Assembly (NCBI GenBank): GCA_017448975.1
Contig: JAFSKN010000012.1
Location: 1-57,523 of the forward strand
Direction: 5' to 3'
Length of the DNA stretch: 57,523 nucleotides
Source of the DNA: Clostridia bacterium
GTDB lineage: Bacteria > Bacillota > Clostridia > Christensenellales > Aristaeellaceae
Under the pieces are notes generated by a model. The model had not been told where the DNA came from, searched no databases, and saw only the letters and a list, made by a program, of their open reading frames with translations. Below are positions 14,858-23,422 of the stretch, in pieces. Both the position numbers and the translations under genes were made by a program. Position 1 is the first letter of the stretch. Every line of letters starts with the position of its first letter.

Positions 14858-16697
14858 TGAACAGGATTATACCCAGCGTTTTTCCCTGTCGCTGTGGCGG
14901 AAAATCCTGCTGTATGCCAGGGAATACTATCCCGATTTATGCAAGTTGAGTGTTACCATGGCGGTGACGGCGGGGTGCGACGTGGTATTTCCTTTGATGA
15001 CCACCTACGCCATCGACCATTTCATTCCCAACCTGGATCACGCGGGCACCATGGAAGGGCTGCCGGGATTCATCGGCGTCTATTTGGCGATCCTGGTGAT
15101 TCAGGTGGCGTCCATCTTCTATTTCCTGTATTTGGGCGGAAAGATCGAGGTGGGCGTATGCTACACCATCCGCAGGCAGGCTTTCCGCAAATTGCAGGAG
15201 CTTCCCTTTTCCTACTATGACAGGATGCCCGTGGGCTATCTCATGAGCCGCATGACCAGCGACACCCAGCGGCTGGCGGAAACCATCGGCTGGTCCATGC
15301 TGGACCTGGCCTGGGGCGCCGTCATGCTGGTGGCCGCCAGCGTGACCATGCTGGTGCTCAATTGGAAAATGGCGCTGATGGTGATGCTTGTGGTGCCGCC
15401 CCTGGCGCTGGTTTCCTGGTGGTTCCAGCAGAGGATTTTAAAAGCTTACCGCGCCGTGCGCAAAACCAACAGCAAAATCACCGGCGCCTTCAACGAGGGC
15501 ATTATGGGGGCCAAAACCACCAAGACCCTGGTGCGCGAGGAAATGAACATGGAGGAGTTCACCGAGCTCACCCATGACATGAAAAAATCCTCCGTCCGCG
15601 CCGCGTCCCTGTCGGCGGTTTATCTGCCCATCGTGGTGGCGCTGGGGTCTCTTGCCACGGCCTACGCCCTGTGGAAGGGCGGCAGCGCCGTGCTGGTGGG
15701 CGGCATGACCTTGGGCGTGCTCCAGGCGTTCATCAATTACACCGTGCAGTTCTTTGAACCCATCCGCAATATCGCCAACGTGTTCGCGGAAATGCAGTCC
15801 GCCCAGGCGGCGGCGGAACGGGTGCTGACCCTGCTGGAGACGAAACCGGACATCGTGGATTCCCCGGAAGTAGAAGAAAAATTCGGCGACAATTTTCACC
15901 CCAAGAAGGAAAACTGGCCCGAACTCAAAGGCGACGTGGAATTCTGCCACGTGGATTTCCAATATAAGGAGGGCGAAAAGGTCCTTTCCGATTTCAACCT
16001 GAAAATCAAGGCGGGGGAGACCGTGGCGCTTGTGGGCCCCACCGGCGCGGGCAAATCCACGGTGGTGAACCTGATCTGCCGGTTCTATGAACCCACGGCG
16101 GGGGAAATCAAGATCGACGGCGTGAACTACAAGGAACGCAGCCAACTGTGGCTGCAAAGCAATTTAGGTTACGTCCTCCAGGAACCGCGGCTCTTCTCCG
16201 GCACCATACGGGATAATATCCGGTACGGAAGACTGGACGCCACCGATGAGGAAATCGAAGCCGCCGCACGGATGCTGAACGCGGAAACCTTCATTCTGCT
16301 CATGGAAAAGGGCTACGATACGGACGTGGGCGAGGGCGGCAGCCGCCTGTCCACCGGCGAAAAGCAGCTCATTTCCTTTGCCCGGGCGCTGCTGGCCGAT
16401 CCCCGCATTTTCGTGCTGGACGAGGCCACCTCCTCCGTGGATACGCAGACCGAACAGATCATCCAGCAGGCCATTTCCAAGGTGCTCAAGGGGCGCACCT
16501 CCTTCATCATCGCCCACCGACTGTCCACCGTGCGCACGGCGGACCGCATCCTGGTGATCGACGACGGACAGATCAAGGAAATGGGCACCCATCAGGAACT
16601 GCTGCGGAAGAAAGGCGCGTATTACAAGCTGTACACCAACCAGTTTCAGGAAGAACAGGCCATGGAGATTTTGGGCAAATCGGAAGAAACCGCATAA
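14844..16697 (+). CDS. ABC exporter half-transporter, consensus subunit (BmrD-like)
   Basis: A 617-aa partner of the preceding gene. Membrane domain about residues 20-330; Walker A GPTGAGKST near 400; Walker B FVLDEATSSVD keeps the catalytic Glu; the signature motif is changed to LSTGEKQ. Together the two subunits would give one active and one degenerate ATP site, as in known heterodimers. GAGGAG lies 9 nt before the ATG and the gene overlaps its partner, so translation is coupled. The intrinsic terminator at 16716-16751 closes the operon. Confidence 0.93.
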   Translation: MQQFDEQDYTQRFSLSLWRKILLYAREYYPDLCKLSVTMAVTAGCDVVFPLMTTYAIDHFIPNLDHAGTMEGLPGFIGVYLAILVIQVASIFYFLYLGGKIEVGVCYTIRRQAFRKLQELPFSYYDRMPVGYLMSRMTSDTQRLAETIGWSMLDLAWGAVMLVAASVTMLVLNWKMALMVMLVVPPLALVSWWFQQRILKAYRAVRKTNSKITGAFNEGIMGAKTTKTLVREEMNMEEFTELTHDMKKSSVRAASLSAVYLPIVVALGSLATAYALWKGGSAVLVGGMTLGVLQAFINYTVQFFEPIRNIANVFAEMQSAQAAAERVLTLLETKPDIVDSPEVEEKFGDNFHPKKENWPELKGDVEFCHVDFQYKEGEKVLSDFNLKIKAGETVALVGPTGAGKSTVVNLICRFYEPTAGEIKIDGVNYKERSQLWLQSNLGYVLQEPRLFSGTIRDNIRYGRLDATDEEIEAAARMLNAETFILLMEKGYDTDVGEGGSRLSTGEKQLISFARALLADPRIFVLDEATSSVDTQTEQIIQQAISKVLKGRTSFIIAHRLSTVRTADRILVIDDGQIKEMGTHQELLRKKGAYYKLYTNQFQEEQAMEILGKSEETA

Positions 16698-16715
16698 AAA
16701 AAATTTTTAAGAATC

Positions 16716-16751
16716 AGCGCGAACGCGGCAAATGCGTTTCGCGCTTTTTTT
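16716..16751 (+). terminator. Intrinsic terminator after the ABC exporter
   Basis: AGCGCGAA plus CGC (16716-16726) pairs with GCG plus TTCGCGCT (16734-16745, one bulged T) and is followed by a T7 run. Confidence 0.85.
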
Positions 16752-16761
16752 CACGTTCTAT

Positions 16762-16793
16762 CGACGAATTCGGGCGGCCTCAAAGCCTATACT
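16762..16793 (+). promoter_or_regulatory. Possible Spo0A-activated spoIIG promoter
   Basis: CGACGAA (16762-16768) matches the 0A box TGNCGAA at all but one base, and TATACT (16788-16793) is a good -10 with no normal -35 at 17 bases. The B. subtilis spoIIG promoter has the same kind of Spo0A-dependent layout. Spacing to the spoIIGA start is 19 nt. Confidence 0.45.
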
Positions 16794-16812
16794 GAACGCG
16801 GAGGTCAGGGAA

Positions 16813-17601
16813 ATGCGGGTATACGGCGAAGTGTTTTTGGTGATGAACGGCTGGATGGATTATTTGTGCCTTTTATTGGCCGCTCGATTGGGCCGCAGCC
16901 GCTTTCATGCCGGAAAAGCGCTGATTTCAGCGGGCTTGGGCGCCGTTTACGCGGTGCTGGCGTGGACTGCGAAAACGTCCTTTCTGCGCGGCGTTCCGAT
17001 GCTGCTGGCGATCGATTTGCTCATGTGCTGGATTGCGTTCGGCAGGCGTTGCCCACGCCTGGCCCCATTGGTCATGGCGGCTGGGTGCTTGCTTTCCGGC
17101 CTGTCGAATTTTGTATTGGAACAGGGCATTCCTCCCTGGGCGGCCGTCATCATTGTCAGCGGCGCTGCGCTGGCCCTTTTGCTGCTGACCCGTCAGGTGA
17201 GGGGCGGGGAAGGCTGCTATAGACTGCAAATCGTGTATCGGGGACAGTCCGCCGAAACGCGCGCTCTGCGGGATACCGGCAATTTGCTTTGGGACGGCGT
17301 TTCCGGCCTGCCCGTGATCGTGCTGCCGGAAAGGCTGGGACGGGATTTTCTGCCGCCGGGAACCAATCTAAAGGACTTGTCCACCCTGCCGCGCGGCTGG
17401 CGTCTTTTGCAGGTGAAGACGGCGGCTGGAAGCAAAGCGCTCATGTGCTTTATTCCGGATCAAACCGTCTTGCGGCAGGGAACGCGCGTTCATTGCGTGG
17501 AAGCGGTGATCGCCGTGGCCGGCTTTCAGGAAAACTACGCGCTGCTTCCGGAACGTTTATTTTCTGAGCAAAGGGAGGAAATATGCCATGCAGTCCTTTG
17601 A
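16813..17601 (+). CDS. spoIIGA: Sporulation pro-SigE processing peptidase SpoIIGA
   Basis: A 262-aa membrane aspartic protease that cleaves pro-SigE after septation. The N-terminal half has five hydrophobic segments ([18 protein letters not shown] is the typical opening). The C-terminal half carries the catalytic DTGN at about residues 154-157 in [11 protein letters not shown], and later LLQVKTAAG and a [14 protein letters not shown] end typical of the family. The ATG at 16813 is preferred over an in-frame upstream start because GGAGG precedes it and the conserved region starts here. Its 3' end overlaps sigE by 14 nt. Confidence 0.92.
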   Translation: MRVYGEVFLVMNGWMDYLCLLLAARLGRSRFHAGKALISAGLGAVYAVLAWTAKTSFLRGVPMLLAIDLLMCWIAFGRRCPRLAPLVMAAGCLLSGLSNFVLEQGIPPWAAVIIVSGAALALLLLTRQVRGGEGCYRLQIVYRGQSAETRALRDTGNLLWDGVSGLPVIVLPERLGRDFLPPGTNLKDLSTLPRGWRLLQVKTAAGSKALMCFIPDQTVLRQGTRVHCVEAVIAVAGFQENYALLPERLFSEQREEICHAVL

Positions 17602-18301
17602 TGTGAGAAAGTGGATGGCGGTGTTTTTTGCCCGTCTGCACCCCGATGGCATGTACTATATCGGCGGGGCCGATCCGCTGCCTCAGCCGCTGACGCCGGA
17701 GGAAGAAAGCGAGATGGTGGCGCGGCTGCCCAAGGACGACGGCACGGCGCGCTCCATCCTGATCGAAAGGAACCTGCGGCTGGTGGTTTTCATCGCCAAG
17801 AAATTTGAGAATACCGCCGTTGGCATGGAGGATCTGATTTCCATCGGCACCATTGGCCTCATCAAGGCGGTGAACACCTTTAACCCGGAGAAAAAAATCA
17901 AGCTGGCAACGTATGCCAGCCGATGCATTGAAAACGAGGTGCTGATGTATCTGCGGCACACCAGCCGCATGAAATGCGAAGTGTCCCTGGACGAGCCGCT
18001 GAAAACGGATTGGGACGGAAACGAGCTGCTGTTGTCCGACGTGCTGGGCACGGAGGGCGATTTGGTGTCCCGGGGCGTGGAGGAGGACGCGGAAAAGCAG
18101 GTGCTGTCCAGCGCCCTTTCCCGCCTGGCTCCCCGGGAGCGCCGGATCATGAACATGCGCTTTGGCCTTTCCGGCGGAAAGGAAATGACCCAGAAGGAAG
18201 TGGCGGACGAATTGGGCATTTCCCAGTCCTATATTTCCCGGCTGGAAAAGCGGATTTTGAACCGCCTGCAAACAGAAATGCAGCGGGCGTCCCTATTGTA
18301 G
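17588..18301 (+). CDS. sigE: Mother-cell sporulation sigma factor SigE (pro-form)
   Basis: A 237-aa sigma-70 family factor. The N-terminal pro-sequence of about 20 residues is followed by [14 protein letters not shown], matching the YYIGG cleavage-site region of pro-SigE. Region 2 includes [17 protein letters not shown] and [20 protein letters not shown]; region 4 has [22 protein letters not shown] near the end. It would direct mother-cell transcription, including the promoter found at 565-593. AAAGGAGG lies upstream within spoIIGA. In many Clostridia and Bacilli sigG follows directly; here rimO converges instead. Confidence 0.95.
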   Translation: MQSFDVRKWMAVFFARLHPDGMYYIGGADPLPQPLTPEEESEMVARLPKDDGTARSILIERNLRLVVFIAKKFENTAVGMEDLISIGTIGLIKAVNTFNPEKKIKLATYASRCIENEVLMYLRHTSRMKCEVSLDEPLKTDWDGNELLLSDVLGTEGDLVSRGVEEDAEKQVLSSALSRLAPRERRIMNMRFGLSGGKEMTQKEVADELGISQSYISRLEKRILNRLQTEMQRASLL

Positions 18302-18329
18302 ACAGAATGGTTTCCCCAGATTTTTTTCC

Positions 18330-19649
18330 TCACCGAAGCGCCTGGGCGCTCAGATCGTAGGTGTCCGCGCCGGTGATCTTCGCCATGATGAACGTATGCT
18401 CCTTCAGCGGTTCATTGCTGAACAGCATGATTTCGCCGTCGGCGTCTGGCGCTTCCCATTGGGAACGGGCGGTATAGTTGGTTCCGTTGTGTCCTGTGAC
18501 CAGTACCTTTTCGGTTTTGCCGATGCGCTGGCGGTTCCTTTCCCGGCTGATCTTCGCTTGCAGCGCCATCAGACGGTTCAGGCGTTCCTGCTTGATTTCC
18601 TCGTCGATTTGATCGGGCATGGCCGCCGCCGGTGTGTCTTCCTCGGGGGAATAGGCGAAAGCGCCCATGCGGTCAAAGGCCATTTCTTCGGTGAAGGCCA
18701 TGAGCTGATCAAAGTCCGCTTCCGTTTCGCCGGGGAAACCCACGATAAACGTGGTGCGCAGGCAGAAGCCCATTTGCCGGGCGGCTGTAAGCATTTCCTT
18801 GGTATGGGCCATTTCGCCCCGGCGGTTCATTTTTTTGAGCAGGGCGGGGGAAGCGTGCTGCAGGGGAAGATCCAGATACTTGCAGATGTTATCATGGGCC
18901 GCCATGGTTTCCAGCAAGCCCATGTCCGTTTCGTCGGGGTACATGTACAGGCTGCGCAGCCATTCCACACCGGGGATTTGGCAGGCTTCGGAAAGCAGTT
19001 CCCTGAGGCTTGAACCGTTGTCGATGCCGTACTTGGTGGTGTCCTGGGCGATGAGGATATGCTCCTTTACCCCTTGACCGGCAAGCTTCCGCATTTCTTC
19101 CAAAATGGCGTCCTTGGGCCGGGAACGGTAGCCGCCCCGGATCAGGGGAATGGCGCAGTAGGTGCAACGGTTGTCGCAGCCGTCGCCGATCTTGATATAG
19201 GCGGAGCTGGGCGGCGTGGTCAGCACCCGGCCGCATTCTAAGAAGCCGGTATTCCTGCGGGTATCGGCGGGACGGCTGCCGGACAGGGCTTCGGACAGAT
19301 ACTGTTCCAGGTGCGCATACTGGCTGACGCCCAGCAGGCAGTCGATTTCCGGGATTTCCTTCAGCAGCTCGTCCTTGTAGCGCTGGACCAGGCAGCCGGT
19401 GACGCACAGCACCCTGCACCGTCCCGTATTTTTATACGCGGCCATCTCAAAAATGGCGTCAATGGATTCTTCTTTTGCCGGGGCGATAAAGCCGCAGGTG
19501 TTCACGATCAGCACGTCGGCTTCCTGGGGCTCGTGGGTGATCTCCATGCCGGCTTGCGTCAGCTTGCCAAGCATCTGTTCGGAATCCACCCGGTTTTTTA
19601 CGCAGCCCAAGGAAATCATGCCGATTTTCAGGCCTTGCAGGACGTTCAT
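18330..19649 (-). CDS. rimO: Ribosomal protein S12 methylthiotransferase RimO
   Basis: A 439-aa radical-SAM enzyme that methylthiolates an aspartate of ribosomal protein S12. Three N-terminal cysteines (16, 52, 86) bind the auxiliary cluster; the radical SAM cluster cysteines are C158, C162 and C165 in CDNRCTYC. The C-terminal TRAM domain begins near residue 375. Opening GMISLGCVKNRVDSE is typical of RimO rather than MiaB. It is downstream of tldD and pmbA on the same strand with 20 nt between, and converges on sigE with 28 nt between stops and no clear terminator. Confidence 0.95.
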   Translation of the reverse strand: MNVLQGLKIGMISLGCVKNRVDSEQMLGKLTQAGMEITHEPQEADVLIVNTCGFIAPAKEESIDAIFEMAAYKNTGRCRVLCVTGCLVQRYKDELLKEIPEIDCLLGVSQYAHLEQYLSEALSGSRPADTRRNTGFLECGRVLTTPPSSAYIKIGDGCDNRCTYCAIPLIRGGYRSRPKDAILEEMRKLAGQGVKEHILIAQDTTKYGIDNGSSLRELLSEACQIPGVEWLRSLYMYPDETDMGLLETMAAHDNICKYLDLPLQHASPALLKKMNRRGEMAHTKEMLTAARQMGFCLRTTFIVGFPGETEADFDQLMAFTEEMAFDRMGAFAYSPEEDTPAAAMPDQIDEEIKQERLNRLMALQAKISRERNRQRIGKTEKVLVTGHNGTNYTARSQWEAPDADGEIMLFSNEPLKEHTFIMAKITGADTYDLSAQALR

Positions 19650-19669
19650 CGTAACTTCACCGCCTTTTT

Positions 19670-20947
19670 TTACAGTACCGTCATGCCCTTGAGCATCAGA
19701 TGCCGGGGGCCTTCGTAAGCGCCTTCGGTTACGACGCCTTGAGACAAACGCAGGGAAGCCAAAACGGCGCTCAGCTTGCCGCTCATGGAAACGCCGGTGA
19801 CGGGCACAGTCTTTTCCCCGTCAAAGTAATAGGCCAAACGGATCTCGCCGCCGATGTAATCATTGTACAGATCGAGCTGCAGGCCGGACATGGAGGCGCA
19901 ATCCATGTACGGCGCTTTTTTCATGTCCGCGTCTGTCAGCGTGCCCGCTTCCGCCCGGATGCAGGGCAGGTCGCCGGTGGGCTTTTCCACGCCCAAGTAT
20001 TGGCCGAAACGGCTGCTGCCGTAGTTGGCGGCGGCCACGCCGTCCCGGATGACGCAGGTGTCGGTGAAGGCCGCGCCGTCCGCATCGAAGAAAGCGGATG
20101 CTTCGCTGCCGGGCACCTGGGCTTTCATGGTTACGGTCAGCTTATCGCCGTCGCCGTTTTCCTGCAAATCATCACCGATCTTGTGCAGATTCGCGTGGGC
20201 GTACACCGTACCGTAATTCAGATCGTCAGATAGCAGTTCCAGCAGCTCTCTGATTTCCTGAGGCCGAAGCAGTACGCTGATTTCCATGGGAACGGCGGGC
20301 TTTTTGGCCGTAAAGCGATCCCGGGCTTCCGCCATGCGGCGGGCAATCTCGGCGGTGACCTTGGCGGGATCGAAATCGGTGAACCGGTGATCCTCGTACA
20401 GCTCCACCGATTCCGCTTTTTCAGTGAAGGTGGGAATGGCTTCGATCATCACCCAATGCTTTTGCTGGGTTTTGTTGATGCCCCGGCTGTTGTTTACCCG
20501 CACAGTGTCCCGATAGAGGAAGATTTCACAGGCGTTGATGGATCCGCCGGGCACGGTGTCCGCCGCAAATACAGCGTCCGCGATCTGCCGGCCCAGTTCC
20601 TTGGGGTCACGATCCTTCATATTGGAGGGCAATTCGGAAGTTTCCGCTCCGCCCTCGGGCAGCTCGTAAGGCTCGTTGAACACCAGCTTGGCCCGGCGCA
20701 CGGCGGTTTCGATCTTCTGCCGCATATCGGCTTCGGTCATGGCGGCGCTGACGTCAAAGGAGGAATCGCCCTTTTTGCCGTCGTGATCCACATATACGGT
20801 CACATTGGTGGAAACGGTGTCCGTGGCCCGGACGGTCTCCAGCTTCCGATGCACGAAAAACAGCTCATAAGATGATCTGATTGTTTCATTGATCCGCCAG
20901 CCGCTTAACGCTTGGTTTTGTTCCAATAAACGCCGGATCACGTTCAT
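19670..20947 (-). CDS. TldD/PmbA family protein, PmbA-like subunit
   Basis: A 425-aa member of the TldD/PmbA (TldE) family. It lacks the zinc-binding HExxxH motif of its partner, as expected for the non-catalytic subunit of the heterodimeric metalloprotease. Family features are an N-terminal alpha/beta domain (residues 1-180) and a C-terminal part with GKLSAVLASLRLSQG and a final GPRHLMLKGM. ATG overlaps the tldD stop (ATGA), so the two are made together. In other bacteria the pair processes small peptides such as microcins or degrades CcdA. No peptide substrate is visible nearby. Confidence 0.85.
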   Translation of the reverse strand: MNVIRRLLEQNQALSGWRINETIRSSYELFFVHRKLETVRATDTVSTNVTVYVDHDGKKGDSSFDVSAAMTEADMRQKIETAVRRAKLVFNEPYELPEGGAETSELPSNMKDRDPKELGRQIADAVFAADTVPGGSINACEIFLYRDTVRVNNSRGINKTQQKHWVMIEAIPTFTEKAESVELYEDHRFTDFDPAKVTAEIARRMAEARDRFTAKKPAVPMEISVLLRPQEIRELLELLSDDLNYGTVYAHANLHKIGDDLQENGDGDKLTVTMKAQVPGSEASAFFDADGAAFTDTCVIRDGVAAANYGSSRFGQYLGVEKPTGDLPCIRAEAGTLTDADMKKAPYMDCASMSGLQLDLYNDYIGGEIRLAYYFDGEKTVPVTGVSMSGKLSAVLASLRLSQGVVTEGAYEGPRHLMLKGMTVL

Positions 20948-22341
20948 CCTAACTTCACCCTCGCTTTCAGGTTGGGGCCGCCGTCGGATACGCGCACCCA
21001 TTCTTTGTAGCCTTTGCCGCACATGCCCGCGCCGATGACCTTGAACTGGTCGCTGATCATGGAAATGGATTTAAGCAGCTCAGGCACGGAACCGCTCATG
21101 ACCACGGGGGACACGTAATTGTCCGTCAGCTTGCCGTCCACGATCTCGATACCGTATTCGGCGGTGCACTGAATCTGCCAGTTTTTGGGGTCTTCCATGC
21201 CGTTGTTGGTTTCAAACAGCATATAGCCGTGCTGGACGGAGGCGATCATATCTTCCAGCTTGTCTTTGCCCGGCTCAAAGAAGGTGTTGGTCATGCGGGA
21301 ATAAGCCTTGCGCTTGTAGGAATCCCGCCGCCCGTTGCCCGTAGGTTCGGTGGAAAGCTGGGAAGCGGAGGCTAAGTCGGACAGGCCCGCCACCAGAATG
21401 CCGTCCTTGATGATCTGGGTATCGTGGGCCAGAACGCCGTCGTCATCGAAGAAGTAGGACGCCACGGAATGGGCGGCCGCCGCGCCGTCGTGCATGTTGG
21501 TGATGGGAGAGGCCACGTACTGACCCATGCAGTGCTTGGCCATGGCCCGATCCTTTACGAACTGATCCATTTCCACGCCGTGTCCGAAGGCTTCATGGGC
21601 GATCAGACCGGTGATGGAGCTGTCGGTGATCACGTCGTACACGCCGGGTTCGATGGCCTCGGCGTGGGTCAGGTGTTCCGCAAGCTGAATCACGCCGTCG
21701 GTATGGGCTTTCATGCCCTCGATGATTTCCTTCAATTTGTCCGAGCCTTCCACATGCCGTGCCTGGGCCATCTTTTCCCCGCCGTATACCACCATCAGCA
21801 CGCCGTTGGCCCAGCCGTAATGCTGGCTCAGCTCCCGGTTTCGGGTAATAAAAAGCTTGGACACCGTGAAGGGCTGAATCACGGCGAAAGCGTTCAGTAC
21901 GCGTTCGTCCTTTTCAAGCAATTCCTGGCTCAGCGCCTTGCAGGTGGTAAGCATTGTTTCTTCATCGAAATCGGCAAAATCCGTTTCCCTCAGGAAATCC
22001 TGTTTCAGCGGTTCGTCCTGGGGCAGCGGCGCTTCGATCATGCGGGCGCACAGGGAGGGGTCAATTTCCACGGCGGTTTCGATTTTTTCCGCAAGCGCGT
22101 TCATATCGCCGGAAAGATCGTCCAAAGAGTATTCAAAGAAAGACCGGCCATCGTGCATTTTCAGCACGAAGCCGCATTCGCCCCGGCCATCCTGCACCAT
22201 GGAGCTTTTTTTATCCGCCCGGATCGCCGTGGCGCGCACGTCCGTGCCCAAGACGCTCACATAGGGGAAACGCTTTCCCAACGCCGCAACAAGCGCCCGG
22301 CATTCCGCGCGTTTTCCGTCCAGATAGGCAGAGAAAGGCAT
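20944..22341 (-). CDS. tldD: Metalloprotease TldD
   Basis: A 465-aa catalytic subunit of the TldD/TldE protease. The zinc motif HEAFGHGVE lies near residues 249-257 (HExxxH form), and the C-terminal block CGKGYKEWVRVSDGGPNL is a family hallmark. It forms an ATGA-coupled pair with the PmbA-like gene. The ribosome site AAAGGAGG lies 7 nt before the ATG. With rimO it forms a three-gene minus-strand group. Confidence 0.9.
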   Translation of the reverse strand: MPFSAYLDGKRAECRALVAALGKRFPYVSVLGTDVRATAIRADKKSSMVQDGRGECGFVLKMHDGRSFFEYSLDDLSGDMNALAEKIETAVEIDPSLCARMIEAPLPQDEPLKQDFLRETDFADFDEETMLTTCKALSQELLEKDERVLNAFAVIQPFTVSKLFITRNRELSQHYGWANGVLMVVYGGEKMAQARHVEGSDKLKEIIEGMKAHTDGVIQLAEHLTHAEAIEPGVYDVITDSSITGLIAHEAFGHGVEMDQFVKDRAMAKHCMGQYVASPITNMHDGAAAAHSVASYFFDDDGVLAHDTQIIKDGILVAGLSDLASASQLSTEPTGNGRRDSYKRKAYSRMTNTFFEPGKDKLEDMIASVQHGYMLFETNNGMEDPKNWQIQCTAEYGIEIVDGKLTDNYVSPVVMSGSVPELLKSISMISDQFKVIGAGMCGKGYKEWVRVSDGGPNLKARVKLG

Positions 22342-22416
22342 AAACCAACCTCCTTTATCGTAGCATTGTATCTGTTTGGTTATTGTTCAAAGTCCAAATC
22401 CCCTGTAACAAAGAAA

Positions 22417-22452
22417 GGCCCTTTGCAGGCGAAGCGGGGTCAGCAAAGGGCC
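22417..22452 (-). terminator. Terminator after the CobW-DUF1980 gene
   Basis: GGCCCTTTGC (22417-22426) and GCAAAGGGCC (22443-22452) form a perfect 10-bp stem. The minus-strand 3' flank, TTTCTTTG, is T-rich. Confidence 0.75.
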
Positions 22453-22462
22453 GGATACGGGA

Positions 22463-23413
22463 TCAATTGAAGGTAATGTACTTTTCCCGGGGCCGCGCCG
22501 CCGGTTCAGCAGCCAATTCCTTGAAGGTGACGATTTCCCGCCCGTCGCCGCCGGTGCGCTTTTCGCATTTGGCGGTGAGGCGGTAAAAATGCCGGGTGGT
22601 GGGTTTCAGATTGCCCTGGGTGACCCACCCCATTTGCTGGATATCGTTGGCGCAGCAGGTCATAGCCAGACGGCCGAAATAGTAATAGCCCTGTGGAATG
22701 GAGTTTTCCGGGAAGGGCTGGCCAACGAAGCGCACGGTTTTGCCGTCGTAGCGCTCTGGATGGTCCAGGGAATCGATGTAGAATACGCCTAACTGATCGT
22801 CGCTGATATCGATGATATCGGCTTTCATATCGTAGGGCAGGTCCTCATCGGAAATACCGTCCTCGGAGCTTCCGTCGTTGTTCTCAAACAGGATGGTGGT
22901 GTTCTGGTTCAGCGCCCGGATAGCGCGCCGCCATTGGGACTTGGGCATATCTTCCGTGCAGCGGTTGAACAGTACCAGATCGGCTTCCTTCATGGGGTCG
23001 GTCAGGATGGTGCGCACGTTGGCCATGTAGTTTTCAAAGGTGGTGGCGTCTACCGTGGTGATCACCTGCACCACCCGCCACAGGGCGGGCATTTCGGTGC
23101 TGCCCATGTGGTCGATGGTCCACATGTTGTTGTATTCGATGATCACGCGCTCCGGCTGTACCTGGGCATCGATGCGGCGCAGGTTTTCTTCGTTCCACTG
23201 GTCCTTGTCGTCCATGGTGACCAGGACGCAGTTGTTATCCAGCAGCTTTTTCTCATCGTATTCCTCAATGCCTTCTTCGCAGCTGATGAGCAGGGTTTTT
23301 TCCCCGCGGGAAAAGCCCTTGTCCTCCAGCATGGAATGGATCAGGGTGGTTTTGCCGCTTTCGATGAAGCCGGTCACGATGTATACGCCTACGATTTTCT
23401 GTGTCGTTTTCAT
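22463..23413 (-). CDS. CobW-type GTPase fused to a DUF1980-like domain
   Basis: A 316-aa protein. Residues 1-180 are a G3E GTPase: Walker A GFIESGKTT (15-23), a TMDDKD stretch in the switch area and FNRC (149-152) at the usual NKxD place. The CxCC metal motif of classic CobW proteins is absent. Residues about 195-316 resemble the C-terminal part of YcgQ/TIGR03943 (DUF1980), with GKTVRFVGQPFPENS, FGRLAMTCCAND (Cys253-Cys254) and a GWVTQGN strand. YcgQ-type proteins accompany permeases in metal-related loci, so this fusion suggests metal trafficking. It follows the His-rich CobW gene by 9 nt. Confidence 0.8.
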   Translation of the reverse strand: MKTTQKIVGVYIVTGFIESGKTTLIHSMLEDKGFSRGEKTLLISCEEGIEEYDEKKLLDNNCVLVTMDDKDQWNEENLRRIDAQVQPERVIIEYNNMWTIDHMGSTEMPALWRVVQVITTVDATTFENYMANVRTILTDPMKEADLVLFNRCTEDMPKSQWRRAIRALNQNTTILFENNDGSSEDGISDEDLPYDMKADIIDISDDQLGVFYIDSLDHPERYDGKTVRFVGQPFPENSIPQGYYYFGRLAMTCCANDIQQMGWVTQGNLKPTTRHFYRLTAKCEKRTGGDGREIVTFKELAAEPAARPREKYITFN

Positions 23414-23422
23414 ATTGATCCT

